64,000 nt of DNA, taken from Desulfosporosinus sp. FKB. GTDB lineage: Bacteria > Bacillota > Desulfitobacteriia > Desulfitobacteriales > Desulfitobacteriaceae. How positions within the stretch are numbered: the stretch's first letter is position 1; each line of letters begins with the position of its first letter. Shown in pieces: positions 7,146-16,632 of the stretch. Where the stretch lies: assembly GCF_002196705.1 (NCBI RefSeq), contig NZ_NADJ01000040.1:637824-701823 (forward strand). Direction: 5' to 3'. The position numbers and the translations under genes are program-made. Below the pieces are notes generated by a model. That model was not told the origin of the DNA, did not search any database, and worked only from the letters and a program-made list of their open reading frames with translations.

Positions 7146-9305
7146 CTAATTGTTACTCCCCGGAATACTATCGTTCAAGTCTTGAACAGTAACCGTCGGA
7201 TCAGATATATTCTTCGTCCGAAGATCATAGAAGGATGCGGCGACATGATTTACCAGCCATCGTCCTCCGCCGGCGAAACTGACTTCATTCTCCGGAAATT
7301 GGGGTGAGGCGTAATAGGGATAATAGTCTTGATAAACAATGTTGCCTGAAAAACTTCTGCCGGGATAGTTTTTGGCAAGATCATTATTAATCTGCACAAA
7401 ATAGGCCATTATACTTCCTTTTTGATTGGCCTTGAGCAGAGCAACCCAGTTAGCATAATCCTTTGGATTCATATAACCCAGAATGCTGAGATTCGATGTT
7501 CCGGACTGATTAACAGTAACCTTCCAAAGGAAGTGGACACTCTTATTGTCAATCGTCATGACACTATAGGAACTATCCAGACCCCTTAAATTATAAGAAG
7601 AATTAAGGTAGTTGTCCGGATTTGAAAAATCTGCTGAAGTCAGGTCCGTCTCTACAGGTATTGAAGCGGCAGAACTGTCATGAGGCAGCTGAGCCAAAGT
7701 CTTATTGATATCCTTGGTTAACAAGGGCTTCAAAGAATTACTCGGCATTGCCAAGTAGAAGTTCTGGCCATCCGACACATTGACTGTCGTCGTGCCGATA
7801 ACTTCAGCCTGTTCATTGACGAGGGCTCCGCCGCTCGTTCCTTTAGATATGGCAGCGGAAATTTGAATAAAGGATGCTTCATTGACTAACTCTGATTTAG
7901 TGCTGACTATTCCATCGCTCATTGTATCATCGGTTCCTGAAGTATTCCCCAGGGCGTAAATCTTATCTCCTGTGCTGATTGAATCAGAATCGCCCAAGGT
8001 CACGGCGGACAGTCCTGCAGCATCTATTTTAAGTAAGGCAATGTCCTGATAGGGATCATAGGCCAGAACTTTGGTGACATCATAAGTCTTGCCGTCTTTG
8101 GTGGTGACTTTGGCTGAGTTGGCATTCTTAATCAGCTGATAGTTTGTGGCAATCTTACCGCTGGGATCAACAATATATCCGCTGCCGCTGGCAATAGGCA
8201 CACCGCTTGAATCGCTGGTTTCGATATAGACAATCGAAGGACTGAGCTTTTTAGCAATTTCGCTGGCGCTATAGGCTGCAGCAGGTGTCGTAGGTGTCGT
8301 AGGCTGTGCTGGATTCAGATAGCTTTGAACGAGTGCTGAGGGCATCACGACCTCGCCGCCCAAAATATCCAATTGCTCAATTTGACTGCTCTTAGAGTTT
8401 AAATACTCTCCGATGGTCTGCTTATAGGCATTATCGACCAGCAAAACAGGGGCGTTCAGGGCAGCAGCATAGGCCCCTCCGGCGAGAGCATCTGCAAAAC
8501 CGTTTCCGGTTGCCATAAACAATTTGCTGAAGTCCAAACTGCTGTCAAACCGATTCAGCACGGCAAGATTACGGGCGTACTTATCACTGCCCGTTATTCG
8601 TTCAACACCAGGAAATTGATCGGCCACCGACTCATTGATTTGATCGGTGCTGCCAATTATATACGTATGAGAAAGCTGATGAGCCGCCAGATAATCCTGG
8701 ATACTGTTGGTCAAATGATCTTTTGGTGCCAGGATAATCGGAGCATTTTTTTGAGCAGCGATGGGGGCAATAGATAAGGCATCGGCATAACCGTCACCGC
8801 TGACCACAGCGGCCTCCTGCACATCCCCCAGCTGTTGGGCAACTTCTATAGCCGTATCATACATATCTTCTCCGGCTAGACGTGTTACATTGATCCCCAG
8901 ATCACGGACCTGGGCTTCCACGTTCGTGGATACTACAGCAGTCCCCCCCACGATAAACACGTTTTTGACACTTAGATCCTGTAACGTTTGCTTCGTTACG
9001 GCGGGCAGGCTTTGAGCTTCGGTCAGCAATATGGGAGCATTGAACTTTTTGGCTAACGGAGTTGATGCCAAAGCATCAGGAAAGTTTTCCCCATAGGCTA
9101 AAACAGCATAATCCGACTGTGTCCAGCCTTCCTTAGCGATGGCAGAAGCAGTATCGTACTGAGTATAGCCGGCGATGCGCTGGCTGGTCGGTGCGGCTAT
9201 AGCGGGACGGACAAAGGCCATCTGAAGAATACAGACCGAAATAATCAGCAGCAGTGACAGAGAACTCCATCTGGCCCGCTGGGCATTAAGCGTTCGATAG
9301 TCCAT
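7146..9305 (-). CDS. CWB2 protein with HtrA-like domain lacking catalytic His
   Basis: A 719-residue exported protein. Signal peptide (1-38), three CWB2 cell-wall-binding repeats (about 41-330, each with FPDALA- or GGTAVVS-type motifs), a Pro/Thr linker, then a trypsin-like S1C/HtrA domain (about 348-540) and an unrecognised C-terminal domain (about 545-719). In the protease domain Asp421 (YQDIALLKI) and Ser491 (SKGTSGGAL) are present. The histidine expected in the TN-x-H-V motif is Gln390 (ATNYQLIKN; codon CAG). It is therefore probably not a classical serine protease and may act as a binding or chaperone module. It lies just downstream of the first S-layer-type gene in the same direction. 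The CWB2 repeats should hold it to a wall polymer outside the cell. Confidence 0.88.
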   Translation of the reverse strand: MDYRTLNAQRARWSSLSLLLIISVCILQMAFVRPAIAAPTSQRIAGYTQYDTASAIAKEGWTQSDYAVLAYGENFPDALASTPLAKKFNAPILLTEAQSLPAVTKQTLQDLSVKNVFIVGGTAVVSTNVEAQVRDLGINVTRLAGEDMYDTAIEVAQQLGDVQEAAVVSGDGYADALSIAPIAAQKNAPIILAPKDHLTNSIQDYLAAHQLSHTYIIGSTDQINESVADQFPGVERITGSDKYARNLAVLNRFDSSLDFSKLFMATGNGFADALAGGAYAAALNAPVLLVDNAYKQTIGEYLNSKSSQIEQLDILGGEVVMPSALVQSYLNPAQPTTPTTPAAAYSASEIAKKLSPSIVYIETSDSSGVPIASGSGYIVDPSGKIATNYQLIKNANSAKVTTKDGKTYDVTKVLAYDPYQDIALLKIDAAGLSAVTLGDSDSISTGDKIYALGNTSGTDDTMSDGIVSTKSELVNEASFIQISAAISKGTSGGALVNEQAEVIGTTTVNVSDGQNFYLAMPSNSLKPLLTKDINKTLAQLPHDSSAASIPVETDLTSADFSNPDNYLNSSYNLRGLDSSYSVMTIDNKSVHFLWKVTVNQSGTSNLSILGYMNPKDYANWVALLKANQKGSIMAYFVQINNDLAKNYPGRSFSGNIVYQDYYPYYASPQFPENEVSFAGGGRWLVNHVAASFYDLRTKNISDPTVTVQDLNDSIPGSNN

Positions 9306-9482
9306 GGTTAAATATGACTCCCCTCCAAGTAATCTCCTCTCACCATAATTTCTACGTTAGTCCTTTTTTCCCTCTTTTCCTTTGCTTAAAATTAATGGAA
9401 AAGCGATTCCATGAAAGCCACTATAAAAGCTTTGAATGAAACCGAAATGCCGGATCAACTAAAAGTTATCCTTGTCGGAAAG
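9306..9482. other. Upstream region of HtrA-like gene
   Basis: Between the HtrA-like start and the S-layer terminator. A GGAGGGGAG ribosome site for the HtrA-like gene lies 12 nt before its ATG. No further gene is seen. Confidence 0.4.
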
Positions 9483-9545
9483 AAAAAAAGCTCCTCAATG
9501 TAATAACCCGTTTTACGATGAAAACTTGGTTATTACAAAAGGAGC
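9483..9545 (-). terminator. Intrinsic terminator of first S-layer-type gene
   Basis: GGAGC...GTAATAACC arms pair across a ~19-nt loop (9490-9545), and on the minus strand the stem is followed by a run of seven T. It lies about 80 nt past the stop codon and isolates the S-layer gene from the HtrA-like gene. Confidence 0.8.
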
Positions 9546-9625
9546 CTATCACAAACGCTATGAAACGCTGATTATAAGTATTTGCCCTAGTAGATTAGCC
9601 TACTACCGCAGTAGCGACACGTTAC

Positions 9626-12600
9626 TTAACGGGCAACGTCCGTGTAAATTGACATATAGCCGGGATCGGTTGCAACGACATGAATTTCAATGGATTTAAC
9701 CATACCATTGGCTGCAACTCCCGTAAGTTTAAGGACATCTCCCACGTTAGGAGCATTAGTGATCGTACCATCCGAAGCCATTTTAAACTGACTGGGATTT
9801 CCCTTAGCGTCAACAGCCGAGTTTACAATAATCTGAGCCAGGGGCATTCCCTTGGAGCCATATTGATCTACCGCTAAGAAATAGACGGCGCCGCGGCCTA
9901 TAATATTTAAATTCGGTGTGTTATCATAACCATTGCCCGTAGGTCCATATTTACCTACTGTTCCATCTTTGTCAAAGCGCGCCAGGAGTTTATTAGTGGC
10001 CAGCCAATTTTGAGCAATTGTGGCAACATCGCCGGTTTCATTCAAGGAATTGCCCGGTAGATAAGTACCCACCGCAGCAACAAGAGCCATGGCCGAACGA
10101 GTTGATGATGAGGATTTAAGCGGTGTCGTAAGGCTGTGCACCAGTCCATCAGCGCCTTGCAGGGTGACCGCTAAGGTCGTGCTAGATTCCGTGACACCAT
10201 CGGCTAATTTATTGGCGACAACCTTCACTTTATCATAGGCAATGGGGGCTGAAGAAGCATTGTCTGCAACACTGAAATCCTTGGAGTCAACAGATACCCC
10301 AATGACGGGTTTTCCCTTTAGTTTTACTTTAGAACCGCTTGATGTTAAGCCATAGACATAGGGATTAGCCGCATAATCCTTATCTAATTCAGAAATTGCC
10401 GTATTATCGTTAATTGTATAGATGGGCTTGGGAACTGCTGCCATGGTGTAGTCAGTAATGTCTTTATCCGGCAGAACGGAAATCGTTACTGATTTTGAAT
10501 CGATGACCACATGGGGATCTGCCGCATTACCTGCATGGCCATCCCGGGCATTGACCAGATTGAAGATCACCGTCCCGCTGCCGGCTCCTGTCAGATTATT
10601 GGCATTTGCCCCCGCAGCTTGAATGTTAATGCCTTTTGCCCCGGATGCGGCAGGATCACCCACGGCATTTCCGTAAATATCCGTTCCGGTAAGTGTGAAT
10701 TCCGAACTGTCTTTCGTCGTGGCTAATACTTCGTAATCATAAGCCGGAACAGCTAAAGCACCGCCGACATATTGATCCGGCTCAGTCGCCTTCCCGACCA
10801 TATCAAGCACCCGGCCATATTGATCCTTAACAACAAGGCCGCCATAATTGATTCCGAAGTCGATAAATTGATTGGCTCCGTTTTGCATGTTCGTTAATAA
10901 GATATCCGGATTCAAAATTAAAGTGTCGGCCTTGGCGGGTTTTTGAATATTCAACGTCAGGTTGCTGACCTTGCCGGTTGACGTTGAGGCCGTCAATGTT
11001 TCCGTTATGCTTTGGCTTCCAGTGTTGGCAAAGGGTTTGTTTAAGATGCTCGCTGTACCATCGGCATTTTCTTGCAGGATACAGTTCGTCAGGATCAAAC
11101 CGCTGACGGATTCTTTCAGGTCAGTGTATTTCTTTAATTGAGTTCCATTTTGATCGTAAGCTATGAAAGGAATTACCTTAGATTCCCCGGACGCTACATC
11201 ATAAGAAGGAGCCATCAAGCGGATCGAATCAAGCTTTGAGGCTTTATTTAAGGTTGTGTTAAGGGTGGAGGTTGTTCCTGTCCAGGTCATGGCGGTAATA
11301 ATAGTCGGCATATCTACCGTAATGGCATTGCCCGACGTATTATTGGCAACGACCTTAATGACTGCCTTCGAGGAATCGCTGGGATCTTCTTCAACAGAAG
11401 CTGTGACATAAGAGTTGGAGGTTGTAAGCAGATTATCATTGCCGTTGTTATCGGAATGCAAAATCAATCCGCCTTTAATCAAATCATAACTGGTTGTGGG
11501 ATTACCGCTGATATCCTTTGCCGTATAGGATGCATAGAATACGCTGGTGTCTCCGTCGGTCAAAGTCAAATCATTAGCATTGGTTAAGGTCCCTAATTGA
11601 AAATCACTCAGCGTCCCAAGCTGTGTCGAGGTTGTCAGGGTCGCACTTGTTGAAATCCCGGATGTCGAGTCATAACCTGTTATAACAACTGTGGAGAATT
11701 GCATCAAGTTTGTAATATTTGAACTGGGGGTTAAGGTCAGCAGTCCATCTTTTGGCTCTACTGCCCCTACACCACTTTGAAAATTTAAGCTGTTGGCGAG
11801 CCCCCCAGTAGTAATATCATTTCCATATTGGTCTAAGACGTTATACGTCGCATATCCCTTTTGGCTGTTGTCCTTGGAATTTGTGACAACTCCTAATTTC
11901 GTGGACGTAATCGTTAGAGAAGCAATCTTTTGTTGATCTAGAGTTACTTCTGAAGTTCCCAGATCTGTTTTGTCATCCTTGACATTGACCGTATACTTTC
12001 CTTGCGGAAAATTGGCCGAATACTTCAAGGTCGCTTCTGTTTTTTCGGTATTCCAGGTTGGCGACACCGTAAAGGGATTCGCAAAACTTTCAACTGTAAA
12101 GATGATTTTCGCGGTATCTGCCGGGGCGTGATTAAAGGAAACTTTAATACTGTCCGCGCCCACTGCCTTGACAGAGGTTACAGTCAAACCCTGAGACGAG
12201 GAAGACGTATCCTGTCCGGCTACTCCTAAGCGAACCTTTTCAGGTACCACTGCCGTACCTCCGAGAGCCGTTACCACTGTTCCCTCGGTGAGTTTATTTT
12301 TTATGAAGGAAGCTGCAGACGGAACCGTCCCATTGGTTAAAACGATGGGAGATTTCGTCTGCGCTGCGAGAGGAGCCCCGGCCAGAGCATCGATTCGGGT
12401 TTCACCGTTAGCCACATAAATATTGGTATAATGAAGGACAGAATCGAAATCCTTGATAACTTGGCTATTGGTGTCATAAGCTGTAGTTCCGGCATGACGG
12501 ACAGCACCGGGAAATTGAGCCTTTACGGCATCACTGATGATACCTGTTCCGCCGATAATATCGCTAGCCGTAATACCTTTGTTGGCGGCAAGATACCCCG

Positions 12601-13180
12601 CAACGCTGGCTGGAACGGCGTTTTTGTCTGTCAAAAGGATGGGTTCATTGGCTGCTGAAGCAATCGAAGCAATTGAGAGCGCATCCGGAATCCCATTGGC
12701 CACGGCAACTTTAGTTACCCCGACCATTTTTTTGGCGATATTGACAGAGGTATCTGCTCTGTCGGTGCCGCCAAGGGAAATAACAGTAATACCCATACTT
12801 TGCAGCTGATCGAGGACTGCTTGAGGAATAACTGCCGTCCCACTTGTTACATAGACTGTTTTAACCTTCAGTTTAATAAGTTGGGCTTTCGTATCGGACT
12901 CAAGTGTTTTTCCCGCACCGGTCAAAAGGATTGGAGCTTTCAGGTATACTGCCAGTGGCCCTGCCGTCAAGGCATCTACCATACCATAGGAAGTGGACGA
13001 TGCCAGAATCGCCGTACCGCTGTATCCCGTCTGATCAGCAATCGCTGCCGCAGTTTGCGCTGCAGTTGCACCAGCTAAACGAGTTGGAACTGTACCTTCG
13101 GCAAAGGTTTCGCCAGGAACCATTGTTAAGGCCATAACCGCGATGGCTAGAGTGGCTAAAACTTTCTTTGGCTTTCTCAT
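9626..13180 (-). CDS. S-layer-type CWB2 protein, paralog 1
   Basis: An 1184-residue exported protein: signal peptide (cleavage near TFA-EG at 27-28), three CWB2 repeats (about 31-330), then ~850 residues of beta-rich repeats typical of S-layer and adhesin ectodomains. The region from about 415 to 650 is close to paralog 2 (16633-20601), with long shared runs such as DQYGNDITTGGLANSLNFQ. Unlike paralog 2 it ends without the two C-terminal Ig-like repeats. CWB2 domains anchor proteins non-covalently to an anionic wall polymer, so this is likely a structural surface-layer or S-layer-associated protein. GAGGAGA precedes the ATG, and the leader is long and related to that of paralog 2. It has its own terminator. 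Confidence 0.85.
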   Translation of the reverse strand: MRKPKKVLATLAIAVMALTMVPGETFAEGTVPTRLAGATAAQTAAAIADQTGYSGTAILASSTSYGMVDALTAGPLAVYLKAPILLTGAGKTLESDTKAQLIKLKVKTVYVTSGTAVIPQAVLDQLQSMGITVISLGGTDRADTSVNIAKKMVGVTKVAVANGIPDALSIASIASAANEPILLTDKNAVPASVAGYLAANKGITASDIIGGTGIISDAVKAQFPGAVRHAGTTAYDTNSQVIKDFDSVLHYTNIYVANGETRIDALAGAPLAAQTKSPIVLTNGTVPSAASFIKNKLTEGTVVTALGGTAVVPEKVRLGVAGQDTSSSSQGLTVTSVKAVGADSIKVSFNHAPADTAKIIFTVESFANPFTVSPTWNTEKTEATLKYSANFPQGKYTVNVKDDKTDLGTSEVTLDQQKIASLTITSTKLGVVTNSKDNSQKGYATYNVLDQYGNDITTGGLANSLNFQSGVGAVEPKDGLLTLTPSSNITNLMQFSTVVITGYDSTSGISTSATLTTSTQLGTLSDFQLGTLTNANDLTLTDGDTSVFYASYTAKDISGNPTTSYDLIKGGLILHSDNNGNDNLLTTSNSYVTASVEEDPSDSSKAVIKVVANNTSGNAITVDMPTIITAMTWTGTTSTLNTTLNKASKLDSIRLMAPSYDVASGESKVIPFIAYDQNGTQLKKYTDLKESVSGLILTNCILQENADGTASILNKPFANTGSQSITETLTASTSTGKVSNLTLNIQKPAKADTLILNPDILLTNMQNGANQFIDFGINYGGLVVKDQYGRVLDMVGKATEPDQYVGGALAVPAYDYEVLATTKDSSEFTLTGTDIYGNAVGDPAASGAKGINIQAAGANANNLTGAGSGTVIFNLVNARDGHAGNAADPHVVIDSKSVTISVLPDKDITDYTMAAVPKPIYTINDNTAISELDKDYAANPYVYGLTSSGSKVKLKGKPVIGVSVDSKDFSVADNASSAPIAYDKVKVVANKLADGVTESSTTLAVTLQGADGLVHSLTTPLKSSSSTRSAMALVAAVGTYLPGNSLNETGDVATIAQNWLATNKLLARFDKDGTVGKYGPTGNGYDNTPNLNIIGRGAVYFLAVDQYGSKGMPLAQIIVNSAVDAKGNPSQFKMASDGTITNAPNVGDVLKLTGVAANGMVKSIEIHVVATDPGYMSIYTDVAR

Positions 13181-13500
13181 GCACTGAATTTCTCCTCTCG
13201 ATTTAGATCTTTGCTTTTCACAACCCAGAACGTCAATTTCGGAATCCCATCACCTCCCTAAGTAATCTTTGGGTGTCCGGTGGTCTATGAAAATCTGATC
13301 TCGGAATTATTTCCAGTTCATGGCTTTAACTTTAATGGATGTATTCTACGTAAATTTGCGTAATCCTCTATATTATTCTGATTAATCCAAATTTAAATTA
13401 TTATATAAATTTATTACTTTATTCAGATATTTGTGTGAATTATGATTTGCATTTGCGATTTTGCCAAATAATTTGAAAGGTAAGAATTTGTTTTTCTACA
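13181..13500 (-). promoter_or_regulatory. Long leader/promoter region of S-layer paralog 1
   Basis: About 320 nt without a gene before the IS66-like end. Near the gene, the strings AAAGATT, TTA-GGG-GGTGA-GGGA, AGATC-AAA and CGAGAGGAGA-ATTCA recur in the same order upstream of paralog 2, so the leaders are homologous though diverged. The distal part is very AT-rich. I could not fix a -35/-10 pair. Confidence 0.5.
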
Positions 13501-13592
13501 GTTACGGCTTAAGCGGCGGATAAAATAGCGTAGCGAATTAATCTCTTAACTCTGTTATTCTATTAAAAAGAGTCAGATATAGGAGGCTTTTT

Positions 13593-14040
13593 ATGGGTAG
13601 AGATGTGGCCCTAGAACAACGTTGGCGAAACTGCATCGACGAATGCCGTCAGAGTGGACTGACAGCAAAACAATGGTGCTTACAGAATGGACTCAATATT
13701 ACACTTATCGTTACTGGAATTAAAAGTTTAATAGAGTGGCACAACAAGAGACAGAAGATAATTCATTCGCCGAAGTGGTTCTTTTGCCCGAAGGCAAACT
13801 CCGCACTAACGAAACATGGTCCACAAAATCGGAAATTTCTTTACGCATTGGAGATTATTCTATCAGTGTACCGGATGATTTCAATCCAACTACCCATAGT
13901 CGAACTGGTAAAGGTTCTGCAGAAACTATGATTCAGCGTATAGCCGATAGCGCCGAACATATTTATCTCGCACTTGGATATACGGATTTTCGGCGGCAGA
14001 TTACTGGACTAACCGCTATGGTTGCTCTACCTCCCCTATG
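13593..14040 (+). pseudogene. IS66 orfA and orfB remnants, frameshifted
   Basis: An AGGAGG-led ATG begins VALEQRWRNCIDECRQSGL-TAKQWC, typical of the IS66 accessory protein TnpA. The frame shifts near 13710 into AEVVLLPEGK... YSISVPDDFNPTT and again near 13890 into LVKVLQKL. A second ATG at 13928 starts the IS66 TnpB N terminus (HIYLALGYTDFRRQITGLTAMVA), which loses similarity after about 14036. At least two frameshifts plus a truncation make this non-functional. Confidence 0.75.
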
Positions 14041-14168
14041 CTTACTTGCTCTTAGGATATCAGAGAGGAGGTTGTTCTTCACACCGTTTTGTATTCCACC
14101 GATTACTTTAATTATTATTATAAATCCCTAATCTTTCGTTTTACTAAATTTTCGAAGATTAAAATAAA

Positions 14169-14194
14169 AATTTCCCCTCACAATGAGGGGAAAT
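14169..14194. terminator. Hairpin AATTTCCCCTC / GAGGGGAAATT
   Basis: A perfect 11-bp stem with a short loop between the IS66 remnant and the broken CWB2-LRR gene. Flanking A and T runs allow termination in either direction. It lies ~180 nt past the pseudogene stop. Confidence 0.55.
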
Positions 14195-14373
14195 TCCATG
14201 AGGAACTATCTTATAAAAAGTTGTTTAATTCTCTTTGATAGCTTAAAAAACGTTGTATGTTTGCTATAGCAAAAAATTATTGCCAACGGTTTTGAAACTC
14301 TCAAAAAGTTGGATAAGCAGGTTTTCCTATACCTACTACATAGAAATTAACTTGCATTCCAAAGCCCATTAAA

Positions 14374-15494
14374 CTACTGAACATTGCCTGTAACTTCTAC
14401 TGTTAAAATTACATATCCATCATATCCATCAACCAAAGCATAATAATAATAAGTTCCTACTTCACTTGTATCAACAGTAGCTGCATTCCATTTAACTGCC
14501 ACGTCCCTCCCGGGAATCCCCTTATACACCTTCGCTTTTACAGTTGATGGTAGCGTATAACTATCATTTTGATTCACAGATATACTAATGTTATCAATTA
14601 AAATTAAATCCTTCCCAAAGTTTCTAGAATTAATTATTTGAGAGCAATTATAATCACCTCCAGTTAAATCTCTTAAATTGAGATTTTTAAGGCAAATATA
14701 TTTTAGAGCATCAAAATCATTATTACTATTATTTAACTGATTATCATTCAATTTGTTACCTTCCAAGTGTAGGGCTCTTATATTTGATAGACCTTTCAGG
14801 GCACTAATATCAGTAATTTGATTATTCTCCAAGTATAACGCCGTTAAATTTGTACAATTTTCTATTCCACTCAAGTCTTTGATTTGTGAACCATTTCCAT
14901 AAATACACTTTAAACTTTGAGCATCCTGAATAGTTATATCCCCGTTATTCTTATGAATAGTTTCCCTGACTACATTCTCAAGGTTATGATCTTTAAATTT
15001 GCAAATGGTTTGTGGTGTAGAAAGAGATTTCTTTCCTATATCTTGAATTAAACTATCGGAGACAACAGCTGTACCTCCAAATACATTAATCGTATTTGTA
15101 TTATTTAACCGTTCTTGATAGTAACTCTTGTTATATCTTGTGGGGAATTCTTTACAAGAATAATAGGGGCATGTAGTTTTGCCGCATATACTGATCCCGC
15201 AAGTGCATCCGCAAAATTTTCTCCAGTAGCTAAACAAAGACTATCTGAATTAAGATAGGTATTAAACTTTTGATTAATGGCTATATTCCTTTCATATTTA
15301 TCTTCTCCAACGATTCGCTCAGGCTTAAAACCAATAAATTCTTTGAAAACATCATCCATTTATGACACTAGAATCTCCTACCACATATGTATTTAGCGGA
15401 CCCGTTCCTGATCTGCTATAACCAATATAATTCACATAGTCCTTAACGCAATCTGGGATGACATCCTTTGGTACCAATATAATTGGATCTTGTT
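14374..15494 (-). pseudogene. Truncated, frameshifted CWB2-LRR surface protein
   Basis: Three reading frames together give a decayed protein: part of CWB2 repeats (PIILVPKDVIPDCVKDYV, then ERIVGEDKYERN, GENFADALAGSVYAAK, NVFGGTAVVSDS), followed by an internalin-like leucine-rich repeat domain (SGIENCTNLTALYLENNQIT, LSNIRALHLEGN) and a C-terminal Ig-like domain (VAVKWNAATVDTSEVGTYYYYALV). Single-base frameshifts are visible near 15354 (extra G) and near 15120. The N terminus, signal peptide and first CWB2 repeat are gone, cut where the IS110 fragment begins near 15500. It must once have been a wall-anchored LRR protein. The AT-rich coding differs from its S-layer neighbours, which suggests a separate origin. 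Confidence 0.8.
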
Positions 15495-15504
15495 TTAAAA
15501 ACGA

Positions 15505-15792
15505 AAGTCTGGTAAAGCCAAAAAAGTAAGGCAAAAGTTAAGAAGTTCCCTTGTTGAATCCGCCCGAGCTGCGTCCCGCACGAAAGAAACATATTCATCG
15601 TCACAGTACCACCGAATAGCCGCCAGTAAAGGAGCAAACCGAGCTGCTTTGGCTGTTGCCCATAGCATTTTAATCATCGCGTACTACATCCTAAAGAGAA
15701 GACCGCCCTATATTGAGCTTGGTACAAACTATTATGCAGAACTAAAGCGTCTTACAGTGCTAAAACAGTCAATTAAGAAACTTGAGGTTTAG
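15505..15792 (+). pseudogene. IS110-family transposase C-terminal fragment
   Basis: An open frame without a start encodes about 95 residues matching the C-terminal (transposase 20) part of IS110 proteins: LRSSLVESARAASRTKETY, QYHRIAASKGANRAALAVAH, then ILKRRPPYIELGTNYYAEL and stop TAG at 15790-15792. The first ~300 residues of a normal transposase are missing. It abuts the cut end of the CWB2-LRR pseudogene on the opposite strand. Confidence 0.8.
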
Positions 15793-15917
15793 GATACAAA
15801 TTCACAGTTGAATAGGTAACATAACGAGAAATATTTGAAATTTTGCAGGAGCCAAGTTGTAACCAGATTTGGATATGCAAGTTGATTTTTATGGGTCTTG
15901 TTTTTTGACTATCTTAG

Positions 15918-16079
15918 GGTCATTTAATTTTCAGGATAGAAGAGGAAACCAATAAGTACGATTATCTATCCGATGCACAGTTCAAGATGCTTATCCGTAA
16001 TCACTACAAATATATCAAAGATGTTGCCAGTGAAGGATTTCCTTATGAATGTGACTTAGCCCCGATTATCAAAAGCTGA
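15918..16079 (+). pseudogene. Unidentified ORF tail
   Basis: A start-less open frame ending in TGA at 16077 encodes DYLSDAQFKMLIRNHYKYIK followed by DVASEGFPYECDLAPIIKS. Amino-acid composition looks genuinely coding, but I do not recognise the family. It ends ~35 nt before the right IS66-like end and may be an element passenger or a fragment brought in with the IS110 piece. The last codons overlap an inverted repeat (CCCCGAT / ATCGGGG) that may act as a terminator. Confidence 0.4.
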
Positions 16080-16134
16080 AAATCGGGGCTAGGTTTCGTT
16101 CGACACTATTTGTTCCACCGCTTATGCCACGGCT

Positions 16135-16546
16135 AACCTTTCTCTTATTAGATCAAAATAATCCTGCGTTCTTAAAACGCAGGCCTATTAACGGTAACAT
16201 TAGAAAATCTAATGATTTTCATTATTCCGCGTAAGTGCTATTAACCGAACTGATGAAAAGAGTAAATAACATATCAAAAGGTTCTGGACTATGAACGAAG
16301 ATCCAGGTAAATATTAAATTAACATAATATCCTTCGCTAACTAAGGAGAAGACATGGACAAATCCACTTAGTATCAATTTATGGGTATTACTTTAACTTG
16401 ATCAATTTTACTTAATATAATTCCCTTTAAGCTTACTATACGCTAGCTTTGGTTTATTTTTTTAAAAGTATTAGGTTAAGACTTAACTTAGGTTGCTATC
16501 ATAGAATAGGATAACACCTATATATTTATTAGCCATAGAAAATTAG
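16135..16546. other. AT-rich spacer, no gene seen
   Basis: About 410 nt between the element end and the S-layer terminator. It has one small hairpin (CCTGCGTT / AACGCAGG near 16170-16190) and scattered stop codons in all frames. Confidence 0.5.
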
Positions 16547-16585
16547 AACATAACCCTCAAACCAAATCGGTGTGAGGGTTATGTT
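16547..16585 (-). terminator. Intrinsic terminator of S-layer paralog 2
   Basis: A perfect 13-bp stem AACATAACCCTCA / TGAGGGTTATGTT with a 13-nt loop, followed on the minus strand by TCTAATTTTC. It begins ~47 nt past the stop codon. Confidence 0.85.
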
Positions 16586-16632
16586 TCAGTCAGTTCGAAA
16601 AACCTTACTTATAGTTAAGCTTTCTGTCCTTA

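Larger units (their letters stand above)
13501..16134. mobile_element. Remnant bounded by IS66-like inverted ends
   Basis: The left end at about 13506-13520 (GGCTTAAGCGGCGGA) and the right end at about 16114-16129, read inverted (GGCATAAGCGGTGGA), match at 13 of 15 positions. Inside are decayed IS66 orfA/orfB at the left, a broken CWB2-LRR gene, an IS110 C-terminal fragment and an unidentified ORF tail. The span of ~2.6 kb is near the size of a full IS66 element, but no tnpC transposase is visible. The boundary call rests on the inverted ends alone. Confidence 0.45.
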
